Made by a program: the position numbers and the translations under genes
NCBI GenBank assembly: GCA_036365455.1
Contig: JAWQUS010000017.1
Coordinates: 11,842,001 to 11,906,000, forward strand
Length of the DNA stretch: 64,000 bases
Direction: 5' to 3'
Source: Macrosoma leucophasiata
Taxonomy: Eukaryota; Arthropoda; Insecta; Lepidoptera; Hedylidae
Shown here: positions 40,888-51,343 of the stretch, piece after piece
How positions within the stretch are numbered: position 1 is the stretch's first letter
How the letters are laid out: each line of letters starts with the position of its first letter
The notes under the pieces: generated by a model
What the model saw: the letters and a program-made list of their open reading frames with translations, nothing else
Database searches by the model: none
What the model was told of the DNA's origin: nothing

Positions 40888-40975
40888 GAGGAAGAGGAGG
40901 AGGAAGAGGAATTGTGATGCGCCAATTTAGAGGACGCGGATGAGGAAGAGGATGAGGAAGAGGAAGAAGAAGAGG
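40888..40975 (+). repeat. GAGGAA purine-rich tract
   Basis: Imperfect GAGGAA/GATGAG repeats directly before SINE A5. A second short tract with the same ATTATGAGGAAGAGG start is at 43707-43734. Confidence 0.8.
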
Positions 40976-40976
40976 A

Positions 40977-41275
40977 AACTGGTGGTAGAGCTCCAGTGAC
41001 GGAGCTCGCGGGCGTAGGCACCACCGCATTACCTAATATACTTGCCGCTAAATGGTAGTGTTCAGCACTATCGTGTTCCGGTCAGGTGGTAATGTACGGC
41101 CCTGTAATTTCAGGCACAGAGGCCATAACACCTTTGGCCTCAGGAGTGGCAGCGCATCTGCATTTTGACCTCTGGTCATTGTGTGGGTGTCTATAGGCTG
41201 CAGTCATCACTTAACATCAATGTGAACTGCATGCTTGTTTGCCACTTTTATTACATAAAAAAAAAAAAAAAAAAA
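40977..41275 (+). mobile_element. SINE family A, copy A5
   Basis: Closest to the family consensus. Ends in 18-20 A. Family C copy C6 begins nine bases later in opposite orientation. Confidence 0.8.
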
Positions 41276-41283
41276 CCAGATGA

Positions 41284-41656
41284 CATAATAATAATAGCAA
41301 CTCTTGAAACGTCCCACTGCTGGGCACTGGGCACGAGTCTCTCCCCTTCTTGAGGGGAGGTCTGGAGCTTACTCCACCACACTGCTCCAATGTGGGTTGG
41401 TGGAGTTACTTGCAAGGGTTAGTGGCCAACCCGCTGTCGGATATTTTCAAACCGCCCATAAAGCCTCCGACAAGAATTAACGACTGCTATCTGTCGATAG
41501 CATCCGGGACCGTCGGCGTCCTGCTCTCCGAAGCACGCAAAATGCGCATTTTATTTTGCCACTAGTGGTCACCCGTCACACACCCGACCGACCGCACCCG
41601 TATCGCTTAATCAAGTAGATCGCTTGCATTCTACACACGCCGGGAGGCCTTGCGCG
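41284..41656 (-). mobile_element. 5S-derived SINE family C, full-length copy C6
   Basis: Minus strand. The tail (GAAACGTCCCACTGCTGGGC, GAGTCTCTCCCC) is followed by the head (GGTCACCCGTCACACACCCG, ACCGCACCCGTATCGCTTAA), the reverse complement of the box C and box A regions with some decay. Confidence 0.8.
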
Positions 41657-41768
41657 CTACAGAAATATGAGAAGAGGATGATAAGAAGATATAAATATTA
41701 GCGGACCCAACCTAAAATCCGCTGTCCTGTCTCTATCTACTTAACTAAGTATATATATATATACCAAA

Positions 41769-41833
41769 AAAAATAATTAAAAGAGCATTTTGTAGTGGTT
41801 GGTCCACTACAAAATGCTCTTTTAATTATTTTT
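41769..41833. repeat. Perfect 30-bp fold-back
   Basis: AGAGCATTTTGTAGTGG and 13 upstream A/T bases pair exactly with 41804-41833 across TTGGT. Confidence 0.93.
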
Positions 41834-41914
41834 ACTATGAATCTAAAATCTTAACCATTCTCAAAACACATACGATAAAGAATCATCAAAATTGGTCCAG
41901 CAGTTAAGGACGAG

Positions 41915-43053
41915 TTCAGTGACATATCTACACAACGACATTGCTAAGGCCTTTGACCGGGTCTGGCACAGGGCACTTCTCGCGAAACTTCCATCCTACG
42001 GTCTTCCCGAGAGGCTATGCAACTGGACAGCCAGCTTTCTGTCTGAGTGTTATATACAAGTCTTAGTTGACTGTCAGCGTTCAGACAGACTACCTATCAA
42101 CGCTGGTGTGCCGCAAGGCTCTGTGCTATCTCCCACGCTTTTTCTTCTGCACATCAATTAAATGTTGGAGCAAAACTCCAATTTTCATTGCTAGACCGAT
42201 GATAGTACGGGATATGCAAACTACACTAGCCGTGCAAATGCCTCTCGGACACTTATCGAGGAAAGCAGGACTAGACTTGTGTCTGAAATCGAGCACTCTC
42301 TGGAGCGGGTCTCGGATTGGGGTCGACTTAATTTAATGCAGTTCAACCCCTCGAGGACACAAGTCTGCACGTTTACCGCTAAAAAAACGCCATGCATTGT
42401 AGCACCACAGTTTCAGGGCATTCCGATCGCCGTTGGTAAGAGTATCTGTATCCTGAGCGTTGACATATCGAACTAAGTGCAATTCGGGAGTCACATTGAG
42501 TAAAAGACCAAGTTGGCATCCAAAAAGCTAGGGGTGCTTAACAAAGCCAGGCAGTATTCACTTTCACTTCGGGGCAGCTACTACTACTCATACTCATTTG
42601 TGGGCGGGAGCCCCCAAATACTAGCTTGGTCCACTTCACTCCCTACAAAAACGCGCCGTTCGTATTGTTAACGATTCAGGACTTACTGACAGGCTCGAAC
42701 ATCTGAGCCTACGCAGAGACATTGGGAGTATGTGCGTGTTGTACCGTCTCTACAATGGTGAGTGCTCTGCTGAACTGTTTGACATGGTGCTACCATCTAT
42801 TTTCCTACGCCGTACTACCCGCCGAAGAGAGAAGTTCCACCTACACCGACTGGACACCTGGCAGTGCTCAACGGTGCGGTTTTCACGTTCGTTCTTGCCC
42901 AGAACGTGTAAATTGTGGAACGAACTTCCCTCTGAGGTGTTCCCTAGGTGCTACATTAAGAGGTTCTTCAAAAATGGCGTCAAAGGAGACCTTCAGGGCT
43001 GGCAGCGCGTTGGCAACTCCCCTGGGGTTGCAAATGTTCATAGGCGACGGTGA
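41915..43053 (+). pseudogene. Broken LINE reverse transcriptase
   Basis: GVPQGSVLSPTLFLLHIN is followed at once by TAA (42159). The catalytic box region 42190-42215 reads stop-T-D-D, so the usual tyrosine-alanine pair is lost. Frames then continue separately as RTRLVSEIEHSLERVSDWGR (about 42260-42330) and SMCVLYRLYNGECSAELFD (about 42728-42790). Confidence 0.85.
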
Positions 43054-43135
43054 CCACTTTCCAACCACTTCCATCAAATGGCCCGTCTGCTTGTCTGTCA
43101 ACCTACAGACATAAAAAAACACACGCACACAAAAA
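41915..43135 (+). mobile_element. Jockey-group LINE, 5'-truncated and dead
   Basis: Begins inside the RT palm (AKAFDRVWH) and runs to a 3' tail GCAAATGTTCATAGGCGACG...CTGTCAACCTACAGACATAA plus poly-A. The C-terminal domain near 42880-43053 has RFSRSFLPRTCKLWNELPSE, a signature of a widespread moth LINE. A tail-only copy is inside the 43.8-45.6 kb array and another at 24205-24292. Confidence 0.82.
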
Positions 43136-43817
43136 AAAAAAAGATGATTGAATGACACAATTTCATTTAGGAATTGAAATTAAAATAAGAATGCAGTCTT
43201 TATTTCTTTGTTAATTAGGTATTTCAGTCGAATATTATTAATCAAAATAAAAGAATTGAATACTATTAATCGAAATTTATTTTAAACAGGGAGGTTAATT
43301 TTTATAAAAACAATATTTGGACGCTGTTTCCCCAACAACCGGTTTTATAGCTCATCATATACCAATACAGCATTGCTAAAAAGTCGTTTGCTGGTACATT
43401 TGATGGAAGAGAAGATAGGTATTGTAAAGATACAGTTCTGTAAAGCCCCGAATATTTCGATATTTTAAGTTGAATACGCGTATAAACAAAATAATGTATG
43501 TCAATAAAATTAAAACAAACAATCAAGGAACAGCGCCGGTGGCGGGTGGGAAGGTTTCGCTCGCCTGTTCGGCCTGGCACCGTGCTGCGGCGTGTGCGTT
43601 GCCATCGATACGCGGCGCGCATGCGCAACAAAATTCCTCATAAATTCCTCTTAATTTTTGAGGATGCGGCAACGTTTGAGGATCCCAAAATATTGCGGCA
43701 CTTCCTCATTATGAGGAAGAGGAAGAGGAATCCTCAGCAACGCTAATGTACGTAGCTACTCAAGAACATCTCGCTCAATCTCTGCCTACTACTTTTGGAA
43801 AATATAGGTGTGTAAAT
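43136..43817. other. Unassigned stretch
   Basis: GC-rich patch 43530-43625 (GCGGCGTGTGCGTTGCCATC) and a self-complementary GAGGAATCC-rich patch 43640-43740. No gene recognised. Confidence 0.4.
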
Positions 43818-43988
43818 TCATAATTTCATAATGTGTGTCTAAAATGGTTTGTTAATCTAATACTAAGCGATATGCGTCAATATTAACGACGCATTGATTC
43901 TCTCGCGTCGCAATTTGTGCTTTAATCAGTTAATCTAGTCTCATCACCTTTGTTATTATCAAAGATTATTCTGTTTACTATGTTGCTC

Positions 43989-44091
43989 GTTGGCGACTCC
44001 CCTGGTGTTGCAAATGTTCATAGCCGACGGTGACTACTTTCCATCAGGTGGGCCAACTGCTTGTCTGTCAAACCTTTGACATAAAAAAAAT
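43989..44091 (+). mobile_element. LINE 3' tail insertion
   Basis: TTGGCGACTCCCCTGGTGTT to GACATAAAAAAA, about 90% like the tail of the 41915-43135 LINE. Confidence 0.78.
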
Positions 44092-44901
44092 GTTATTTAT
44101 TTATAGGCTAGTGCTGTTTTTCCTCTGTGCCAGAAAGTACGGCGCTGTAACTTACGCTGGAACACAATAGCGCTGTTTCTATGCCCGAAATTATTGAGCT
44201 GTACCTTATCATCTAACTGGAACACAACAGCGTCGTCTACTAGATATTTAGCTGCAGATATGAGTTAATGTAGTGTCTACGCTATCAAACACCCCCATTG
44301 GAGCTCTGCTACCAGTAAAAATCAATAAGCATCCACAAAGAGATCAATTAAATATTATTTGTCTGAAAAATATAATTATACTTACCCGGTACGGTGTTAA
44401 TTTATTAAGTTCTGTTACGTATATCCTAATAGGTAACCTGCCTAAAGTAGTTTGATAAGTTAAGCTAATACTAAGCGATATGCGTCAATAATAACAACGC
44501 TTTGATTATGTCGCGGCCCAATTTGTGTTTAAATCAGTTAATCTAGTCTCATCACCCCCGTTATTACACGGAGATGCTCCTGTCTAATGGTGGTTAATAG
44601 TAGAGTGTACCAAAGAGTCTGTATATGTCTAATGATAAAATTTGCATCCGACATTATCTAAGAAATTACAAGATAGTGATATAGAAGTGATATCTTGATC
44701 ACTTCTTTTGAGGTTTGAGCTAATTTGCATCTGTGCCAGAAATAACGGGTCTGTAGGTACTTTGTCATACACCTAGAACACAAGAGCGCTGAAAACTCCA
44801 ATGCAGCGGTCAGGATTCCTTAATGTAGAGCCTACGCTATCAAGCACCGTAATTGCTACTACTTACCAACAAAAGTCAATAAGCTACTTCATAGGGCACA
44901 A

Positions 44902-44969
44902 TTTGGCCTCCCTCCAAAAAGGGGAGAGACTCGTGCCCAGCAGTGGGACATATAATGGGTTGCCATTCT
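44902..44969 (+). mobile_element. 5S-derived SINE family C, 68-bp tail insertion C7
   Basis: Only the last 68 bases are present (GGGGAGAGACTCGTGCCCAG to GGGTTGCCATTCT), flanked by an exact 11-bp duplication ATAGGGCACAA (44891-44901, 44970-44980). The sister unit at about 45373-45383 has one ATATGGCACAA and no insert. Confidence 0.9.
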
Positions 44970-45862
44970 ATAGGGCACAATGAAACGTTATTGGTCTAAA
45001 AGTATCTACCTCTACTTACGACTCATGGCAAATACAAGTCTGAAATTATCAAACTGTTAAATCATAATGTGTGCCTAAAATGGTTTGTTAATCTAATACT
45101 AAGCGATATGCGTCAATAATGACGACGCTTTGATTATCTCGCGGCGCAATTTGTGCTTTAATCGGTTAATCTAGTCTCATCGCCTCTGTTATTACACGGA
45201 TATGCTCCTGTCTAATGTTAGTTAATAGAAGAGTGTACCAAAGAGTCTGTTTACGTGTATAATTATAAAATTTGCATACCATATTATCTAAGAATGACAA
45301 GATGAGTGACATGCTTATGCTATCGAGCACCTTCGTTGGATCTCTACTACCAACAAAAGTCGATAAGCTACTTCATATGGCACAATAAAACATTATTGGC
45401 CTAAAAGTACCTACACCTATAACGACTCATGGCAAATACAACTCTGAAATGATCAAACTGCTTAATCATAATGTCTGCCTAAAATGGTTTGTTAATCTAA
45501 TACTAAGCGATATGCGTCAATAATGAAAACGCTTTGATTATCTCGCGGCGCAATTTGTGCTTTAATCGGTTAATCTAGTCTCACCGCCTCCGTTATTACA
45601 CGGAGATGCTCCTATTTAACGTTAGTTTATGGAAGGGTGTACCAAATAATAACCTGCTTATTTTAATAGCCAAACGAAACTACATGTAATTCTAATTGAT
45701 AATTGTATGATCGATATTTAGATCTTAAGATGCAGTCAACTTGCGAAGCAGACTCGAGTTTACTGTCATAGTAGCTGCCAACGCTTTTAATGATCCTCCT
45801 TAGCTCCTTAACTGTTAATATTTAAGATTATTAATCCGAAGGCTCTGCCACCTTGTTTTCCC

Positions 45863-45922
45863 TAATTGGTAGCAATTTTATTTCAGCTATTTCGTTAGCT
45901 GAAATAAAATTGCTACCAATTA
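45863..45922. repeat. Perfect 27-bp fold-back in tandem unit 1
   Basis: TAATTGGTAGCAATTTTATT and seven more bases pair exactly with 45896-45922 across TTTCGT. Units 2 and 3 have only the first arm. Confidence 0.94.
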
Positions 45923-46094
45923 AAAACCAAAAATACACAACAAAACCCAAGCCTTCGTGTTTATAATTAAATCGTGTTGTGTACAAAAAAATAACGCATT
46001 CCGACATTTGTAATTTAAGGAGTTCCTTTCATTATATCATGTCAATTTCACACCCATAATCCTGAGTGCCCTTTTTAAATGTAATCGTGTACTT

Positions 46095-46130
46095 AACGTT
46101 AACCATTTGCTTAGTGCAAATGGTAACGTT
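46095..46130. repeat. 15-16-bp fold-back in tandem unit 1
   Basis: AACGTTAACCATTTGC pairs with GCAAATGGTAACGTT except for one extra A; loop TTAGT. The matching place in unit 2 (about 46790) has no such inversion. Confidence 0.85.
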
Positions 46131-47213
46131 GAATTTAAAACGCAAGTGTATTTTAACAAACTTTTTTAATGTATTGTGGCAATAAATATTAAATTAAATA
46201 TAGAACCAAGTGTCTTAAAGTATCTTCTCAGGTTTTCGTCAATTAAGAAAACTAGATTAGATCTAATATAATTCAAACATGAGAATCTCACCACATTTAA
46301 ATAATGAACAATGGTTCAATATTTTACAATATGGACGATGTATATAAAACAGAATCTTTCGCTACCAAAATTAAAACAGAGGAAAATTAAGTAATCGCAG
46401 AAGAAGCTAAATTTATACGAAAATTGGTATCAATGACGGTAGTACCGCACGGAGCTGATTATGAATGCTAAGATGATTGTCGCGAAGCAGACTCGAGTTT
46501 ACTGTCACAGTAGCTGCCGACGACGCTTTTAATGATCCTCCTTAGCTCCTTAACCGTTAATTAAGGTTATTAATCCGAAGGCACGGCCACCTTGTTTTCC
46601 CTAATTGGTAGCAATTTTATTTTAACCAGCGAAACCCAAGCCTTCATGTTTATAATTAAATCGTGTTGTGTATAAAAAAATAACGCATTCCAATATTTGT
46701 AATTAGGGGAGTTTCTTTCATTATTTCATGTCAATTTCAAACCCATAACCCTGAGTGCCCTTTTTTGAAATGTAATCGTGTACTTACACTTAATTTGTAA
46801 AAAAAATCTAGACAGTATACAAATTTTGCTGAGGCAATAATAATTTAACGTTACTAAGCAAATGTATGTATGTATTGTGGCAATAAAGATTTAATAAAAT
46901 AAAAATGAAGTTTTTTAAAATATCTTGTCAGGTTTTCATCAAATAAGAAAACGAGGTTAGATCTAATATGAGAATCATCATCATATGAGATCATGAGAAT
47001 CTCACCAGATTCTGTGTTCTGTTCAGATGTTTTCCCTAATTGGTAGTCATTTTATTTCAGCCAGCGAAACCCAAGCCTTCACGTTCATTATTAAATCGAG
47101 TGGTATATCAAAAATTAACGCATTCCGACATTTTTTATTTAGGAAGTTCCTTTCATTATTTCGTGTTAAGCTCACTCTCACATGCCCTTTCCACGTACGT
47201 ACTTAAAGTGTAA

Positions 47214-47735
47214 CGGAACCCTTAAGACTCAGCTGTCCGTCTGTCTATCGGTTTGTCTGTCACCAGGCTGTAACTCTTGAAGAAAGTTGAAATTTACACT
47301 CATACTAAAATACTAAACAACTTTTTAGTATTTGTAATTGAATACACAAAAGAAAAAAAAATAAGGGGAGCTCATACAACAAACTTGTTTTTCTTCTCGA
47401 TTAAATAACGGTAACACGTAGAGTCATGAAATATTGATGGAATATTTATTTGAATATTCAAATGATAAAAATATATATTAAATTTATTTAATGTACGGGC
47501 CCTGTAATTTCTGGTACAGAGGCATAACACCTTAGGCCTCAGGAGTGGTAACGCATCTGCATATTGACCTTGGTCTTTGTTCTGTGTTCTATAGGCTGCA
47601 GTCATCACTTAACATCAATGTGAACTGCATGCTTGCTTACCACTTCCTTAACACAAAAAAAGTGTATGTTAAAGTAATTTATAGTATTAGGAAACATACG
47701 TGCGCGAGTTCGACTCGCACTTGGCTGATTTTATT
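47214..47735 (+). repeat. Element family E relative, split by a SINE
   Basis: Left part: AACGGAACCCTTAAGACTCA, CTGTCCGTCTGTCT, CACCAGGCTGTAACTC. Right end: GTGCGCGAGTTCGACTCGCA, CTTGGCTGATTTT. This is a moth repeat with the same end style as E. SINE A6 sits between. Confidence 0.68.
47490..47665 (+). mobile_element. SINE family A, 5'-truncated copy A6
   Basis: Starts at AATGTACGGGCCCTGTAATT and ends CTTCCTTAACACAAAAAAAG. Only the 3' 60% is present. Confidence 0.75.
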
Positions 47736-48306
47736 TAATGTACCTACACGCGACATGTGATGGATTTTCATTAGGTAGGTATGTGAAATAATAGAAACAT
47801 TCATTTTTAAAAATTTGTACGACTTATGTTTTAATGAAAGATAAAACATATTTATAAAGCTACTTAAATCAAAACATATTTTTACTTAACAAAAATATTT
47901 CTAACATTTTGGTATTCAATGAGTATCACGAGCGTGAAATTTAATTACATTTTTAAAATAATTTAGCTGACGTTAAAGGAAAACGAAGGTATGCACAAAT
48001 GGAAGAGACTAAGTCACCCTAAATGCAAAGTTTTATGAAAATTTCTATTCGTTTATTTATATTAAGACTGAAAGAGACAGAGGCAGGGAAAGAGATCGGA
48101 AGATAATAGAATTATTTTACCGAGCATCCGCTGAACCAGCAGGGGTCGTTATTCAATTACAAGGGAGCGAAAATACGATGCGATGTTTACCTGTGTTGCT
48201 GCGGGCCATTCGACCGAATCTTTTTTCATAATTACCTATACGAATTTATTTAAAAAGAAACCCAGATCAACCGTGAAAAAGCGGAATTAATTCCTAGTCG
48301 TCCAAA
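47736..48306. other. Unassigned AT-rich stretch
   Basis: Nothing recognised. Confidence 0.5.
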
Positions 48307-48593
48307 TTTTTTTTTTAATGTTATGGAAGTGGCAAACAATCTTGCAGTTTTCATTGATGTTAAGTGATGACTGCAGCCTATAGACACCCACACAAAGACC
48401 AAGGTCAAAATGCAGATGCGTTACCACTCCCGAGGCCTAAGGAGTAATGCGTCTGTGCCGGAAATTACAGGGCCGTACATTACCACCTGACCGGAACACG
48501 ATAGTGCTGAACACTACCATTTAGCGGCAAGATTATATGTAGTGCGGTGGTGCTTACGCCCGCGAGCTCTGTCACTTGAGCTCTACCACCAGT
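48307..48593 (-). mobile_element. SINE family A, full-length copy A7
   Basis: T-run, AATGTTATGGAAGTGGCAAA, then to CTCTACCACCAGT. Confidence 0.78.
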
Positions 48594-48915
48594 CAAATAG
48601 TAAATGGCTTTGACTTAAAGAAAAATATTTGTATTTTGCGAGGCATAGAGTCTGAGATATCGCTAAGCATTTTTGTCATTTTGCCGGCAATAATCCAATA
48701 TGGATGCGGCAGCGCGTGATCTCATTGACACTAAGCTGGGCCACGGGTAGCAATCCATTATTCATGGTGTCCAATGCGGATAATACTTGATTTGCTTTTG
48801 AAATACCGGAGCGTAAGAGAAATTTCAGGCGCTGATTAGCAGCTCGCATTTATGTCCATAATCATGTAGAATTTACGTTCATTGACGGCAAAACATACAT
48901 GAAATCACAATAATT
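48594..48915. other. Unassigned stretch, moderately GC-rich
   Basis: 48690-48780 has balanced composition (GGATGCGGCAGCGCGTGATC) but no usable frame. Confidence 0.4.
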
Positions 48916-49125
48916 AAGGGCGGTTTTCACCGTTTGCTCTGAGAACTCAGTTGAATATATATTTTTTAACTTAACTGAGTTTAAAATTGCATCCAATTTC
49001 AACTTAATCACGATCAATTAATTTTCGTCGGTGAAATCCAAATAGCGCAATTGAATACGTTTAAGAACATAAACGCGTTTTACATGATTAGTTCGCGTTT
49101 TATTACGACGGTGAAATCGGCCCTT
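48916..49125. mobile_element. MITE with AAGGGC(C)GRTTTCACCG ends
   Basis: AAGGGCGGTTTTCACCG at the left and CGGTGAAATCGGCCCTTA at the right are imperfect inverted repeats. About 210 bp, no frame. The left flank reads AATT. Confidence 0.72.
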
Positions 49126-49165
49126 AGTTTCACATAACTTATAGATACTTATATAAACCAATCTT

Positions 49166-49342
49166 CACGCCAGTTCCCCAGGGTAGGCAGAGAGTGCAGA
49201 GCGCCAGATATCTCGGTCCTGACATACCTCTCGTGCCTCATCTACCTTCATCATTCTTTTCATACATGCACGCCGATTCCTAAGACTTTTGACCCCACCA
49301 TCAGACAGAACTCGACCTATTTGGTGATGGTAGGTCAGTCTA
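49166..49342 (-). mobile_element. LINE 3' end, family K, copy
   Basis: CTTCACGCCAGTTCCCCAGG, CAGAGAGTGCAGAGCGCCAG and TACATGCACGCCGATTCCTA, the reverse complement of the 28748 copy. Confidence 0.7.
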
Positions 49343-49845
49343 TAAATACGTATAACAACAATATACTTAGAACTTTGTAAAATTTGCTCACAGTAAGTTG
49401 GTTAACAACTTATAAATAGGTGAACAATGTAATTTATGATTGTTTCCGGGTCGAGTTGCTACTTTTCCCAGTAGAAATCTCTGTGTCTAGAAGATGTTAC
49501 TCGTTATTTACGACGATGAAGTTAAAAACAGTTTTATGATACGAATATAAAAAAAATATTTAGACAATATTAATGTACAGTTACAGTTTTTTTGAGCATT
49601 AATTGTTATTTATGGTGTTACATTTATATTATCAAGTAACTTTTCTTCAGTGCAATGTTTACAAATATATTCTGTAGATGAATTTTAAGTTATTAAGGAT
49701 CACCTTTTTAATACCTACCCATCTTTCCTTTTTTTAATTGTACAGCTACAGTTAATATATTGCTTTTATTGAAATGATTCTTGAGAATATTCTAATACTG
49801 TTTCTAAAAAAAGTACTCTATCGGTATATTTGTCTACTTTTTTTT

Positions 49846-49926
49846 GGTTGGGGAAAAAGTTGGTTGAAAAGGTTGGGGAAAAAGTATGTATGTATATACA
49901 TACATACATACTTTTTCCCCAACCTT
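49846..49926. repeat. Three mariner terminal repeats, two forming a 58-bp palindrome
   Basis: GGTTGGGGAAAAAGT occurs at 49846 and 49871 and inverted at 49910-49924. 49869-49926 is a near-perfect palindrome (one mismatch) with (TATG)n in the middle. The same string ends the mariner copy at 51329-51343. Confidence 0.85.
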
Positions 49927-50063
49927 CTATGTATCTTCACGCCAGGTCCCTAACGGGGTAGGCAGAGAGTGTAGAGCGCCAGACATCCCGGTTCCGACAA
50001 ACCTCTCGTGCCTCGTCTACCTTCATCATTCTCTTCATACATGCACGCCGATTCCTAAGACTT
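49927..50063 (-). mobile_element. LINE 3' end, family K, copy
   Basis: CTTCACGCCAGGTCCCTAAC to CACGCCGATTCCTAAGACTT. It lies between the palindrome and the mariner, so the mariner's outer left end was probably interrupted by this insertion. Confidence 0.72.
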
Positions 50064-50065
50064 TA

Positions 50066-51343
50066 AAAGGGGAAAAAGTCTTTTCGCATTATAGTATGTA
50101 TGAACTTGTAATAAAATCTCTTTGGCTGTATGTAGTATTTGTATCTGGCTGGTTTTGGTATCATTGAAAGTTAAAATTTTAAAGAACATAATTCCAAATT
50201 CAAATAAGCAAATGTGTGATTTTCATTTGTTTTTCGTACTGTCAAGATGAGTGAATCTAATGAAGAAATTCGATACATTTTAAAATTTTACTACAAAAAA
50301 GGTAAAAATGCAACGTAAGCAGCGAAAACAATTTGCGATATTTATGGACCTAGTGCAGTGGCTGTGAGAGTAGCACAAATTTGGTTTAAGCGTTTTCAAT
50401 CCGGAAATTTTGATGTCAAAGGTGCACGTCGCTTTGGTCGCCCTATTACGGATAAAATGGATGCCATTTTTGAAAAAGTTGACCAAGATCGACATATCAG
50501 TAGTTACGACGTAGCTGAAGAACTGAGAATTGATCACAAAACAGTTTTGGCCCATTTGAAAAAGCTGGGTACAAAAAAAGTTCGATATTTGGGTACCTCA
50601 CTAGCTCACTGAAAGAAACCTAATGAACCGTGTACTCATTTGTGATTCCTTATTACGACGTCATGAAACCGAATCATTTTTGAAGAAGCTGATAACTGGT
50701 GATGAAAAGTGGATCACGTACGACAAGAACGTGCGAAAAAGGTCGTGGTCAAAGGCCGGTCAGGCTTCACAGACTGTGGCGAAACCCGGGTTAACTCGCA
50801 ATAAGGTGATGTTGTGTGTGGTGGGATTGGAAGGGCATTATTCATTATGAGCTATTACCACCAGGCAGGACTATCGATACTGAACTCTACTGCAAACAAC
50901 TGATGAGATTAAAGCAAGAAGTTGAGAGAAAGCGGCCGGAATCGATCAACAGAAGGGGTGTGGTGTTTCATCATGATAACGCTAGACCTCACACATCTAT
51001 AGCCACTCAGCAAAAATTAAGAGAGTTTGGCTGGGAGGTGTTAATGCATCCGCCGTATAGTCCTGACCTTGCACCTTCAGATTTCCACCTGTTTCGGTCT
51101 CTTCAGAATTCTTTATGCAATGTTAGGTTAACATCACGAGAGGACTGCCAAATCCACTTGTCGCGGTATTTTGATGAGAAGTCCCAAATTTTTTATAGCA
51201 ATGGCATCATGTCCCTACCTACAAGATGGCAAAAGGTAATCGAACAAAATGGGACATACAAACTTTAGTTCAATTTAAATAAACTTTATTAAAAAATGTT
51301 TTGATTATCTTAAAAAATGCGAAGAAACTTTTTCCCCAACCTT
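50066..51343 (+). mobile_element. mariner element, inactive
   Basis: Left TIR remnant AAAAGGGGAAAAAGTCTTTT; right TIR (minus) AAGGTTGGGGAAAAAGTTTC. One transposase gene lies between. 1.28 kb is normal for mariner. The right flank is TATATA, consistent with a TA target. Confidence 0.88.
50247..51268 (+). pseudogene. mariner transposase, broken
   Basis: Cuts and pastes mariner DNA at TA sites. It starts MSESNEEIRYILKFYYKKG. A TAA stands at 50316, and frames change near 50580-50600 and again near 50815. It has a helix-turn-helix part (about 50340-50600, RVAQIWFKRFQSGNFDVKGA), the first catalytic aspartate in ITGDEKWITYD, the second in HHDNARPH, and the third in YSPDLAPSDFHLF 34 residues later (D,D34D). 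Ends EQNGTYKL. Looks like the cecropia/mellifera-type mariners. Confidence 0.9.

Larger units (their letters stand above)
43818..45660 (+). repeat. Local tandem array, four units
   Basis: CTAATACTAAGCGATATGCG starts at 43857, 44465, 45093 and 45497 (spacing 608, 628, 404). Units share TTTGATTATCTCGCGGCGCA and GTTAATCTAGTCTCATC, and each longer unit carries a decayed SINE A remnant (GAGCTCTGCTACCAG; TGCTACTACTTACCAAC; TCTCTACTACCAAC). Unit 1 has a LINE tail at 43989-44091; unit 2 has SINE C7. Confidence 0.85.
45722..47200 (+). repeat. Local tandem array, two full units and one partial
   Basis: Units start at 45722 and 46468, with a partial third at 47022-47200. Shared strings: GCGAAGCAGACTCGAGTTTA, TTAATGATCCTCCTTAGCTC, TTCCCTAATTGGTAGCAATT, AAACCCAAGCCTTC, TGTATTGTGGCAATAAA. 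Non-coding. Confidence 0.88.

Noticed and set aside
50280..50612. Intact mariner transposase gene
   Set aside because: A TAA at 50316 and two later frame changes show it is broken.
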